Part shown: one piece after another, positions 35,380 to 45,018 of the stretch
Position numbering within the stretch: position 1 is the stretch's first letter
Layout: each line of letters begins with the position of its first letter
NCBI GenBank assembly: GCA_000349905.1
Contig: KB722745.1
Location: 279,688-343,687 of the forward strand
DNA: 64,000 bases
Source: Volvariella volvacea V23
Lineage: Eukaryota > Basidiomycota > Agaricomycetes > Agaricales > Pluteaceae
Direction: 5' to 3'
Translations under genes and position numbers: made by a program
Notes under the pieces: generated by a model
The model's input: only the letters and a program-made list of their open reading frames with translations
Databases searched by the model: none
What the model was told of the DNA's origin: nothing

Positions 35380-35429
35380 TCTTGGAGATAGGGGGAACGT
35401 CAGGGAGAGGGGTGGTGAATTGATGTCAA

Positions 35430-36015
35430 ATCGCTGAGAGGTGCGAAGCAGAATCCAACATCCACAAAGTTATATGGAAGACCGAACTTCTTCGCATACT
35501 CTCTAATGCCCAATTTCTGTTGACATGCCCAATTTCTGTTGACATGTCATCACTGCACTCACGAACATCCAGTCAGCAGGGAGAAGGAGGATCTCTCCTC
35601 TCTTCCCTGGTGTTCCCCAATCAGAGGTGACCTGATACCACAAGCTTTGATCTGGGCGTCGATGATCTTGATTTGCTTATGCGTCTCCAGATAATAGTGT
35701 GCACTTTGCGCGTTTGAAGGATATTGGCGAGATCTTCCACGGTTGTGGCAGCCATGCCGACTGTACATGAACGATCTCAACGTCTCGCGATTGGAATGAG
35801 ACGAGATTGAGCTTGAGCGCCTCCTTGGTGGGATGGGTGGTAACTGAAATCTGCTATGAAGGAAAACATTGAGATGACGCGCAGAACAACAAAAAAGCTA
35901 TTGGACTTGGACATACGAATTCATTTCATTCAGGCCCTCGACAATGCTTGACCCTGTAAACCTGCTGCCTCTAAAGATAATTACGGCGAGTTTCTGACTG
36001 GGTATTGAGAGTCAT
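35430..36015 (-). pseudogene. Decayed NmrA-like gene (paralogue of 19474-20656)
   Basis: Read on the minus strand, the order of the intact NmrA-like gene is kept. FRGSRFTGSSIVEGLNEMN lies near 35975-35930 (compare FGGSGFTGASVVEGLLERN). ALKLNLVSFQSRDVEIVHV follows at about 35820, then TVEDLANILQTRKVHTII, ETHKQIKIIDAQIKA, SDWGTPGKRG and REYAKKFGLPYNFVDVGF. The frame changes several times and a stop follows the first Rossmann Gly region. A 19-bp unit is duplicated at 35506-35543. The homology ends near 35440, so the C-terminal half is missing. It is a dead, truncated duplicate. Confidence 0.85.
35506..35543. repeat. 19-bp exact tandem duplication inside the NmrA pseudogene
   Basis: The unit ATGCCCAATTTCTGTTGAC occurs twice back to back. 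It adds 19 bp, not a multiple of three, and so disrupts the old reading frame at the Leu-Gly-Ile junction. Confidence 0.9.
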
Positions 36016-36651
36016 GATAAATGAAAATAGATGATGCGCGATATTGAGTTGGACATGTCCATATCTTCTTCTATGGTCACTATTATCTATAAGTTGAGGT
36101 AACTATACAGTGTTCCAACAGAAGGACTAGAGCACATAGTCAGCTCAAACCCAGCTAAATCCAGTTTGAATGACATGGTATTTGACAAAGATTTTCAGCC
36201 CCTGTGCCCGCGTGACTCGAGGACGTTGACATTTCGAAACAACTATTCAGATCTTCGATATATCACAAGAGCATCAGAAAATTACACATCTCAGATCCGT
36301 TGACAGGCCCAAAGCTGGGCGCGTCTTATCGCTCATTTAGTCCAGTCTAGTGCCCATCTTCATTTCTCAGCAAATTCGCCGCCTGCTCATCATGCCTAAG
36401 TTACTTGCTGCGTTTGACGGTATGTTTAGGATCTAAGAATTACAGTTCATTTCATTGCCGCCAGTCTCTCTGAACTATCAGTAATTTAGGATACGCTCAG
36501 ACTTAAGTCTGCAGATCCGCGTTAATTTTGTGCTTGCAGCTACTACTTAATCCATTTGGGCTCCAACTTGGTCCACAGCTGATTATTGTTTTGCTAGCCA
36601 AGTTCAGAAGTACAAGAACCCTGCAATAACCCATCTTCTTTAAATGGCTAC
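36016..36651. other. Intergenic between two decayed loci
   Basis: No gene is supported. A short open start (MPKLLAAFD) at 36391 is followed by a donor-like GTATGT, but no continuing exon was found. Confidence 0.35.
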
Positions 36652-38170
36652 CTAACACAACAAATCGCGTTTTACTCCATCTTGATCCTCAACTCTCGCC
36701 CAAAAGCTCATAGAACCCGCTTCAGCCCGTTCTCCATTATACACTTGCAACATTCTCAGATTCTGCATGCTCCCGCCGACAAAATCAGGGTTGTGAACAT
36801 TCTTCAAAGCAACGCCCTGCAAGCCTGTACAAGACATGGAACGAAGTTGGAAGCAGCCTTGACAATGACAGAAGCAACCCCTAGACCTGGGCCCACATCC
36901 TGGATCTCCCTTTCTTAAGAAGCGAAGAAAGGCTCCAACGGCAGCGCTGCCGCCGAGGCGGAGGGTAGTCACATCAGAGTAACCCCGAAGGAGACTAAAG
37001 ATCTCTGGTCCAACATGCTCTCCGCCACCAACTGAGATTCATCAACAGGGTGCTAGGTAGCATACCGGAACGCAGTCAACTGGTCGATGAAGAAAGAGAA
37101 GATCTTGCGCAACCCGATGCTGGCCATTTTACTGATCTTTCCTATGTCGAGACTGAAGAAGATCTCGTCCCTTGAATCCAATTCCATATACGTTGGCGGT
37201 GGTATGAGGGTTCCCTGTACCAAAAGTATGGGTAAGAGATGCAAAAGTGGTTGATCTTCTTGTGACTGCCGGTATAAAATTGTTCAAGAAACCTTAACAA
37301 ATCGTGGAAGCCGCTTCTCCTGATCTAATTTTTAAATACACACCCCATCCTCAGTGAGAACATCTGCCGAGTTGGGAGGATGAGGGAGTCGAGCACCTCC
37401 ATATAGGGTTGTATGACTCCTAAGCGACGCAGGTAGGATGATGTGGAGAATTGAAGGACATAAACCCGATATCAGTACTCGAGTCTGTTTGAAATGTAAG
37501 CTCCACAACGTTTGGACAACGGGCTACATTTCCCAGCTGACAGCCGCTAGCCAAGCCAGAAAAAGCCAGCTTTGTGACATGGGGGAATGAGGGTGGAATT
37601 GAGACCCAGTTCGTCACCAGACCACCGTGCATCTCCAGGTGACAGAGTGTGGGCATGCGGTAAGGAATAATATCTTCAACCATCGCTCCGTCTGTTACCT
37701 TCAACACCTCCGAGTTTAGTGCAACCAGACCAAAGAATTCTCAGAGATGAGAGTCCAGGAAGGCGAGTGCGGTGGAACGGAGGCAGAGACAGCGAATCCT
37801 GCAGATATCCACCGCCAGGAGGCTGCACAAGTGGGGATACCCATACGGGGACAAAAATTTGCATTGCTTCGTGCTCCAAGCCGTGACGACGTGCAAAAGG
37901 TGCTCCTGTGACCGCTCTAGAAAAGTTCTTCCACATCGCAAGTTATGACCACCGATGTGCGTCCACAACTTGGGGTGTCCTAATGCCACTCTCAGCCAGT
38001 AGCTGCAGAACTGCATCATACCCACCAGTGATAAAAAGGCTTTATATTGGGCTCATCATCTCCACCAAACGAGGCCGCTGCATCTTCAACTATCTCCTCG
38101 AGGATTTTGCATATCAACTCTGCAGGAAATCGACGTATGACGGGTGCATAGGGATTTTTTAAGCGGCGAA
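36652..38170 (-). pseudogene. F-box/LRR-type gene, probably inactivated
   Basis: The 5' part encodes an F-box-like start (RFPAELICKILEEIVEDAAA) near 38130. The typical VC.YW-R-ALGHP-LWTHI follow-on (FCSYWLRVALGHPKLWTHIG) comes next, but it needs a change of frame. Leu-rich repeat-like blocks follow (LCHLEMHGGLVTNWVSIPPSF; HVTKLAFSGLASG; VVELTFQTDSSTDIGF). Near 37430 a further shift is needed to reach SYLRRLGVIQPYMEVLDSL. The C-terminal block VTTLRLGGSAAVGAFLRFLR at about 36970 ends at a stop near 36652. F-box proteins are substrate adaptors of SCF ubiquitin ligases and are hugely expanded in mushrooms. Several frame breaks argue for a pseudogene, although missed introns could explain some. 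Confidence 0.65.
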
Positions 38171-38442
38171 GTTGTCTGATCCTGTTTTATAAAGCTTCAA
38201 TCTGCCTGTCAATGCTGGCGAGGCATATTTCCTGTCGGCGGTGGAGATATGAGGCATAGAGATGTTTAGTGGATTTAAGGGTTTGAAAAGTGTATTTAGC
38301 CTTACATAATGTCAGACTTCCGGCTCTAGTCGTCTAACGACAGACTAGCCAGACCCGGGATCTGTGCTAGTGCCTTTTTCCAAACTGGTTTATATTAGTA
38401 GAAAACTTGAAGGTCTTTTACCTGAATGACAAACTCTGAAAA

Positions 38443-38760
38443 TTGCTGTGTTGCCCAACGCTTACCCATTTCTCCGTTGACGGATCCCAAGGACTATTCC
38501 ACGCCTTGGCAAGGGGTCAACCTGCTGGCTATGCAGGAAATACTGAGGTCGGCATGATCACTCTACGGAACAGGACCACGCTCTACTACGAGAGGTACAA
38601 GGACGGGGCAATAGTAAAAAAAAAAGGAAGGATACTGTGTGACGTGACTGAGTGGGAATCCGTGACGAGGCACCCTCAATCATTTCAATTAAACGGATAT
38701 CTATCCTCCTTGTCCCCTAATTTCGAACCCTCACATGAACTGGACGAGCACAAGTACTAG
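38443..38760 (+). pseudogene. Possible F-box/LRR C-terminal fragment
   Basis: An open frame of 105 codons begins with CCPTLTHFSVDGSQGLFHAL, which resembles the LRR ends of the nearby F-box loci. The rest has no recognisable feature. It is on the opposite strand to the F-box relic beside it. Weak evidence. Confidence 0.25.
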
Positions 38761-39303
38761 TACCCTTGAAAGATTTGGGCTATGTGATTAAAAGAACGAA
38801 TATAGCTTGGTATATCTGATCACGCATTCCATTGGTCGTATGCAACTCGTATCCAATAGTGCATGCGAAGTATAAACAAAAATACCATTTCTCTTAGAAA
38901 ATTTCTTGCCTGGTACCTACCGGACTTTGCCAGGGGGGATCGGCGAATCCCGGCTCTCCAGGCAAGCCTCTTAAAATCTAGCCTCAATTAGTATGGCTTA
39001 TCACAATGCCTGCTCGCTTCCCCTCTGCCCCCACTTACAAGAAAGTAGAGAGCACGAAGCAATGACTTGTTGGACGGGAGTACCTCATGACCATTTTTTG
39101 ACGTGAGGATTGGAATGGGCTGGACAGTTGTTGTTGATCGAGATAAACCTCGACTACAATTCTTTAACTCGATACGAACCCATCCACGCTATTTATACAA
39201 CACTGCGATGAGCTTAAAAGACAGGAGATATTGCGTCGCTCATCCAACCCCCTCGCGTTCCCGACCCTCCCGATCTCCTTAACGCTTCGGACGCTCAGAT
39301 AAT
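38761..39303. other. Intergenic, promoter of the following membrane protein
   Basis: No gene. A TATTTATAC motif at about 39189-39197, some 110 bp before the start codon, is a plausible TATA box. Confidence 0.4.
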
Positions 39304-40238
39304 ATGGTAAGCGATTTCACTCGAGCTGTGCTACAACCACCACATAGCGGTCTGTACTTTATTCAAAGCCTGCGATCACGAGATATATCTCTCGCGGATT
39401 GGAAGATCTTGTTCCTCCTACCCCCACTCGTGGTGACGACCTTAAGAGCGAGATTCAGTGCTACAGCCTCCCCTTCGGCGTTCTAGGCTTCATTTCGCAT
39501 ATCTTGACTTATTGGACAATTGCTTGGTTATTAGTGGGACGGAGACCGTTTTGGCCGAAAAGAGAAGTCAATTATGGTATGTGGAGCATGCTTCTAAGTA
39601 GTGCAGGGCTTGGAGGCACCATCTCTATGGCATTCAAGACGATAAAGAGCTGTAAGAACACATGGCAATTACTCGTGATTGCTGTTTGGAAGCTCTTTAT
39701 GTCATTTCTGAGTGGTATTACTGCCATTCATGTTGCTATGGTCGTTCTGATGCAAAAGGACATGGAGTGGGACTTGAAAAAGGCCTCGAAGAGAGCTGCT
39801 TGGTGGATCGCCCTTTGTAAGTCGTATTTCTTGTACGAGAGCAGCAGGCCCTGACAACACGGCATACCATGATCAGATGTACCCGGAATGGTCGCTGGAA
39901 TGACAGGTCTGATGTCTTTAGTCGTTCAGCATTGGGATAACCGTGGAATATACGGGCTAACCATTGCTTTTTACATCATTATCGGGATTGGTCTAGTAAC
40001 GGGTTTTTCCCTTTCGCAAGAAGCGTTTATGGATTGTAACACTAGCGGACGCGTACTTGGTATGAGTGCTACTTCCTTTGCCATTGGTACTATGTTCTTC
40101 ACTGTTCTGGCTGCCTTCTATTCTGATTGGACACTTGGTATAATGACGGACAATCTTGTTGGGATACCTTCTAGTGATACAACGGCGTTTTACTGGACAT
40201 ATTGGGCGGCCAAACGCTTGTTTATGTTCTGTTGGTGA
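39304..40238 (+). CDS. Multipass membrane protein of an unnamed mushroom family; start codon alone in first coding exon
   Basis: Three coding exons: 39304-39306 (ATG only), 39369-39816 and 39877-40238, giving 270 residues. After splicing the protein begins MPAITRYISRGLEDLVPPTP, then SEIQCYSLPFGVLGFISHIL, a block I recall from Agaricomycete membrane proteins. About six to seven hydrophobic helices follow, including SMLLSSAGLGGTISMAF, WQLLVIAVWKLFMSFL, MVAGMTGLMSLVV, GLTIAFYIIIGIGLVTGF and SATSFAIGTMFFTVLAAF. It ends YWTYWAAKRLFMFCW. No function is known. The intron at 39307-39368 (GTAAGC...CAAAG) directly follows the start codon; without it the reading frame of the conserved N-terminus has no ATG. 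Confidence 0.82.
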
Positions 40239-40587
40239 TTGCGCCACTACTAATAACTTTTTTGGTACTCACCGCTCAAATAACTTGATATTGGCATAGT
40301 AACGAAACGCTACCTGAGTTTCCCATTGCTACAACCCCATATATCTACAAATTTCTTGACCTGACAAGCAGAACAAACGGATCCTGTGCAACTCGCCCAT
40401 CAGCGTGTCGCTGTCGTGGAGTGTGTCGTGGAATATCATTGTGTCGTGGAACCTGCTGCGCCGGTCTGATTCGGATAAGTTGTGCTGGCTTGTTATAGAC
40501 TTCAGGGACGCCGCAATCCAGCTGCCACAATGGCACAAATACCTTCTCCTCTTTGGTGTCTCCAGTTAACTACAGCACTTCGACAAG
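40239..40587. other. Intergenic
   Basis: 349 bp. A repeated GTGTCGTGGA motif occurs three times at about 40416-40450. No coding feature. Confidence 0.4.
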
Positions 40588-42215
40588 ATGGCCAACGCAC
40601 TACCATATGAGATTTGGGAGTGTATCACCAACCAACTTTCCGACAACGATGTCTATCCTCTGCTGGGAGTGAACCGCTTGTTGTTTTATCTGGTTCTGGA
40701 ACGCAAGTACGGAGACGTGTCGTGGTTCAAGTTAGATAAAGAGACTGTGCAGATACTCCAAAGATTGCAGTGAGTACGGAGTTTTACTGCGGTACTTTAT
40801 CTGCTAACGCACCGCAGAGAGCCTTCGATAGCTGCATGCGTCAAAAGGTTACATATCCGGGCCTGGTTCATATCGTACCTCCTCAAGCGTCGGGATTTGC
40901 ATGGACGACCTGCCTCATCGAATTCCATCTCTATCTGGTTTAACCAAATGATTTTACGTCGCGAAACCAAGGTTAAGCACCCCAGCACCTCGGCCAAGCT
41001 AACACCTCAATCCTCTCCTCGTTACATCCTCAACGCCATGACCAAAGCGGTGCAAGGAATGACTAGGCTTGTAGAATACGAATTCGAATGGAGAGACCTC
41101 CCTATGGATGCCAATACTATCATCTACCTTTCGACCGCGAAACAGGCGTTCGGGCAAAACCTCCACAAACTCGTTCTCCATGCCCAAGTCTCTCGTTTGC
41201 AACAATTCTTAACCATAACCGACTTTCAGAATTTGGAGGAATTGGTCTTGACTTTCGATCACAAATCTGACAGAGAACTCAACCCCCATGATGAGAGCAA
41301 GGCTTTGGTCGAATCGGTCGCGCCATTTATCAACAACATCCATAAGACACTACGGGTACTTTCAGTATCTTCTTCCACAAGCACCGATATATCACCCTTA
41401 TCAACGCCCTGAGTGGGCTTTCCCTCTTAGAAGCGTTCCATCTCCGTGTTGACTTGCTCCATCCTCCAGTGTCCGACAACGACTTTTTGGGCAGCTTCCT
41501 TCATCGACATGCCCACTTGCAAGGCATGCATGTTCGATCTCCAGCTCAATATGGCTGGCAGGGAACCACACACAACTGGGCGGGACATTGGGTAGAGATA
41601 TTCAAGCCGTGTATTACTCAACCCCATGCCCTCCGTAATTTCATTGCCCTCACTCTTCCCGCGCTGGAAGTTCCAAAACTACTATCAATACTTCAATATT
41701 CTACACATTCCCTTCGGAAACTTGCACTCTTTGGACGTTACATGCCAGAGAGTGAGGTGCGACAGATTGTTCATCCATATGGAGCCGATGGATCGCTGGG
41801 GCATGAGCTGAAGGATTTAACGGTGGAAGTTGAGACCATGTCCTTGAAGTTTATCAGTTACCTTTCAACTCGATTGGCGAACCTTCGGAGGCTAACCCTG
41901 ATCGTCAAGGACTATGAGGTGAGTTATCCACAATCCTGCATGAAAACACGCAATGGCTAATTATATACTTTTACCTAGGGGATGTACCCTCGTGAGATGT
42001 ACGAACAGAATCCGGCGTATCCCAATTGGCAGCTCGAACATCTGACATTGTACAAAAGACGTATGGGTGAATGGCAGTGGCAATATGAGGATTGGGAGAT
42101 AATGAGATGGGTAGGCGATGGTATACCATATATCAAGACGCTAAAGGGGGTACCTTACCGAAAGGGCCTTGTAATCCGGGTGGATCCGTCGTATGGGATG
42201 AGCAATTTTGATTAG
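40588..42215 (+). CDS. F-box-type protein, one-base frameshift in exon 2
   Basis: Exons 40588-40769, 40818-41918 and 41979-42215. It starts MANALPYEIWECITNQLSDN, an F-box-like N-terminus, followed by a family-type segment (RLLFYLVLERKYGDVSW) and LRR-like blocks such as LVEYEFEWRDLPMDANTIIY and NLRRLTLIVKDYE. It ends in LKGVPYRKGLVIRVDP. Near 41400 the frame stops in LSTP, while the continuing homology (NALSGLSLLEAFHLRVDLLH) is one base out. A single missing base in TTATCAACG, possibly TTATTCAACG, would restore PLFNALSGL. Everything else, including both introns, is intact. It is either a very young pseudogene or an assembly error. It is probably an SCF substrate adaptor. Confidence 0.75.
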
Positions 42216-42943
42216 CGCCACTCATATTGACAGTGCGATGTTGCATATGCAATAGGAACCAATCAGCGCAGAAATTAGGCGAGTGATGAATGCTGTTGCA
42301 TTCATCTGATGATGCCCTTAACCAGCGCCTCTTGGATCACTTCCGCAGCAGCTAACGCTGATACGTGTGTTCTTTCCCAAAAGCAATTGGGCTGTGGAAC
42401 GTCGAAGTAGGCTTTTGATAGTTGGATATAGAGTCGAGGTTTTATCACGGGTATATTTACTGTGACTCTTGTTGATTTAATGAACGATCGTCATTGGCTT
42501 GGAGCCTCCACACGTTGGCTCACATCGCTTCAGTTCATTCATGCATGCGGCGCGGTGAAATTCGGGCTCGTGTTCTTTATGCTGTTAGTTTCCTTCCTTG
42601 GAAAAGACCACCTCAATTAAGCGTAGTTTGAGTTTGGCAATTTAGGGGGTGTTGCAGGGTAGTCCACATTTAATCTAACGCTATCAGTGCCATGTTGATG
42701 TGCAGGGACTATTGCAAAGTTCATGTTCTGGTTTTTGCCTCCGGTTTCGAGATTGCTCCGGTGTCACGAGAGGGCTGTTGGGGCTATTGAAGAGGATCTG
42801 CCTCCTTAATGTTTCAGCTCATCAATCATCAACATCATGGTCACCTGCGCAAAGCTGTCTATGTACATCAAGGTAATTTCAATCTGAGATGAGCCGTAAA
42901 TCTGTGTGATGTCGACAATTTCAGGAAACCAACAACTCACCAT
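42216..42943. other. Intergenic
   Basis: About 730 bp between convergent genes. Nothing recognised. Confidence 0.4.
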
Positions 42944-44772
42944 TCAGGTCGTCGCTGTCTCGTACTCCATTTTTACACTCGCTGAAGCCTTCTGTGGAAT
43001 TGGTCGTTCTATGGTATCAGGCGCGATGCCCATCTCCCCGCGCAGATTCTCATAAAACGCCTTGGTCATACCAGCACGTTCCCGAGCTCCTTCATTAAAA
43101 GGGCCCTTAATATCGCCTCTCCAACCCCTCCTGACCTCTTCTCGAAAAGCAGCAACAGGATCCACTTGTCCTTCTTGCTCGCAGATCCAGGTGAACCAAC
43201 GATGTCCAGCAGTTACATGCGTCACTTCGTCTGCGTGGATGACCTCCATCACTTTCACGCTGTCTATGTCTCCTGCTTTCCGGAAACGCTCGATAGTGCT
43301 TGGATTGACGTCAAGTCCGCGTGCTTCATGGACGAGATGGATTATGGCTAGTCGAGAGCGCAGTGACTGAGAGGTAATAATTGCGGACTCCCATAAGGAT
43401 GCATGGACTGGCATGCTGCCATAAGGTGTGCTCGGAGAGACTTCGCTCAGACGAGACGTCAACATAGAGCTAGCAAGTGTCAGATCAGTGGTGATTGCAC
43501 GGTTCAATATTACGACATACAAGTGTTTGGCTTCATCTTCAGCCATCTTGGTGAAGTCTGAAAAGAACGCATGGGGAAGATTGGGGTGCATAGGGCCAAA
43601 TCGTGCCATTATGTCCCATCTGGATCACAAAAAATGGTTTGCATTCTGTGACTGCTAATCACTAGGATTGACTTACGAAAGATCGATGCTGAATAGGTCC
43701 AACTTTAGTTGCTAACAAGATTTGAGAGAGACTCACGCCCATTGCTCTATATTTGCCAATGCATGAAGCATAACAGCTCGAGTTTTCTTCGCTCTAATCT
43801 TTGATGGATCCACTGTATTCCTCGCTAGAACGTCATCGCGCGGAGGGACACCAGGAGGCTTAGGGGCACTGGAAGATTTATGTCCAATAGAATTCAGTTT
43901 TCCCGTTTTAAACAGGTGTGCGGCATGTCGAGTCCGTTGTACCTGTCAACCTTCTAATATCTGCAAGACTCGGAGTAAGAATAGAGCGGAATACCTTTAA
44001 TACTGGATTGGACGTGTTCAAAATCACTACGGCCCATTGTATCAACGTTGTGGGTGCAGGTTCGGGCACGAGGGGTTCCTCAGCACTGGAATGTGGAACA
44101 CTTGGCAAAGGCAATTTGGCCTTGCCATTCTCGTGAGAAGGGGGAGGATCCGCAAACTCTGCTGTCCAGTAAGCATTGATTGACAGCAGAAATGGAACGC
44201 ACACGAACCCTCAGAAACGGGCCGAAGTTCAACTAAACGCCACCCCTGACCACCCTCGGGTGTTTCGATGTACACTACAAAGCCATCCGCTCCCTCTTTC
44301 CTGATATCAACAGCATATGTGCAAGCCTTCAGTCCTGTCTCGCTCTTTCCTGTCTGCAAGTCAAAGTCATATCTATTGGCTTGGATATTAATAGTTCTGG
44401 AATACGCCATCAAACCTTTAAAGGCGATCTACGCACCTATGCCATGGACAGACAGCAACATAACTCGTGTCGCATTCTTCGATTTCCGCATGTGACATAT
44501 CTGCTCCTAGATGGGGACAGCTAGACTCCATGACATACATCTGATGAGAGACAGATTGGTTTTCTCCGGTGAATTCCAAATCATTCCGTATGTCTTGTGT
44601 TGGCGCGAGGCGGAATAAGATCAAGGAGTGGTAGTGACCCTCCTGGGACCTGAGGGTGAGCAAAAATCGTGTGTGGCTTAATAGCGAGATGTATGGTGCT
44701 ACCCTATCGTGATTAAAGTATGAGCAAGTATTACAGTGAATGACGAGGGCCACGAAACCTTAGCCACTCCAT
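42944..44772 (-). CDS. Rieske [2Fe-2S] domain fused to DUF455 ferritin-like domain
   Basis: About eight exons on the minus strand. The N-terminus (MEWLRFRGPRHSL) enters a Rieske domain with both cluster loops: C-P-H-L-G-A-D and C-P-W-H-R-Y-D, separated by a spliced intron inside the second loop. After FVVYIETPEGGQGWRLVELR comes a Pro/Ser-rich linker. The C-terminal half is a DUF455 domain: MLHALANIEQWAIDLSWDIM, DEAKHF, VHEARGLDVNP and VIHADEVTHV. These carry the E/H residues expected for a four-helix di-iron ferritin-like fold. DUF455 proteins are relatives of MiaE-type oxygenases. The fusion suggests the Rieske centre feeds electrons to a di-iron site in one chain, which is inference. Substrate unknown. 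Confidence 0.88.
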
Positions 44773-45018
44773 CTGTTCCTTTGAAGGGTAGGTCAGCCAG
44801 TTATCGTAACAGGACAAACTCCGACGAATTTGATTATCGGTTGGACAAATACTGATAAATAGATATTCATTCATATTCGCAGGATCTAGGCCAGACACTT
44901 TAACTACAACTAAATACATTGAATTCGAAGATTGATACAAAGTTACTCAAGTTAATCTCAGATAAGTAGACTCAAACACAAATAATTATCGCTGTCCTTG
45001 ATTTCGAAGCGTGATACC

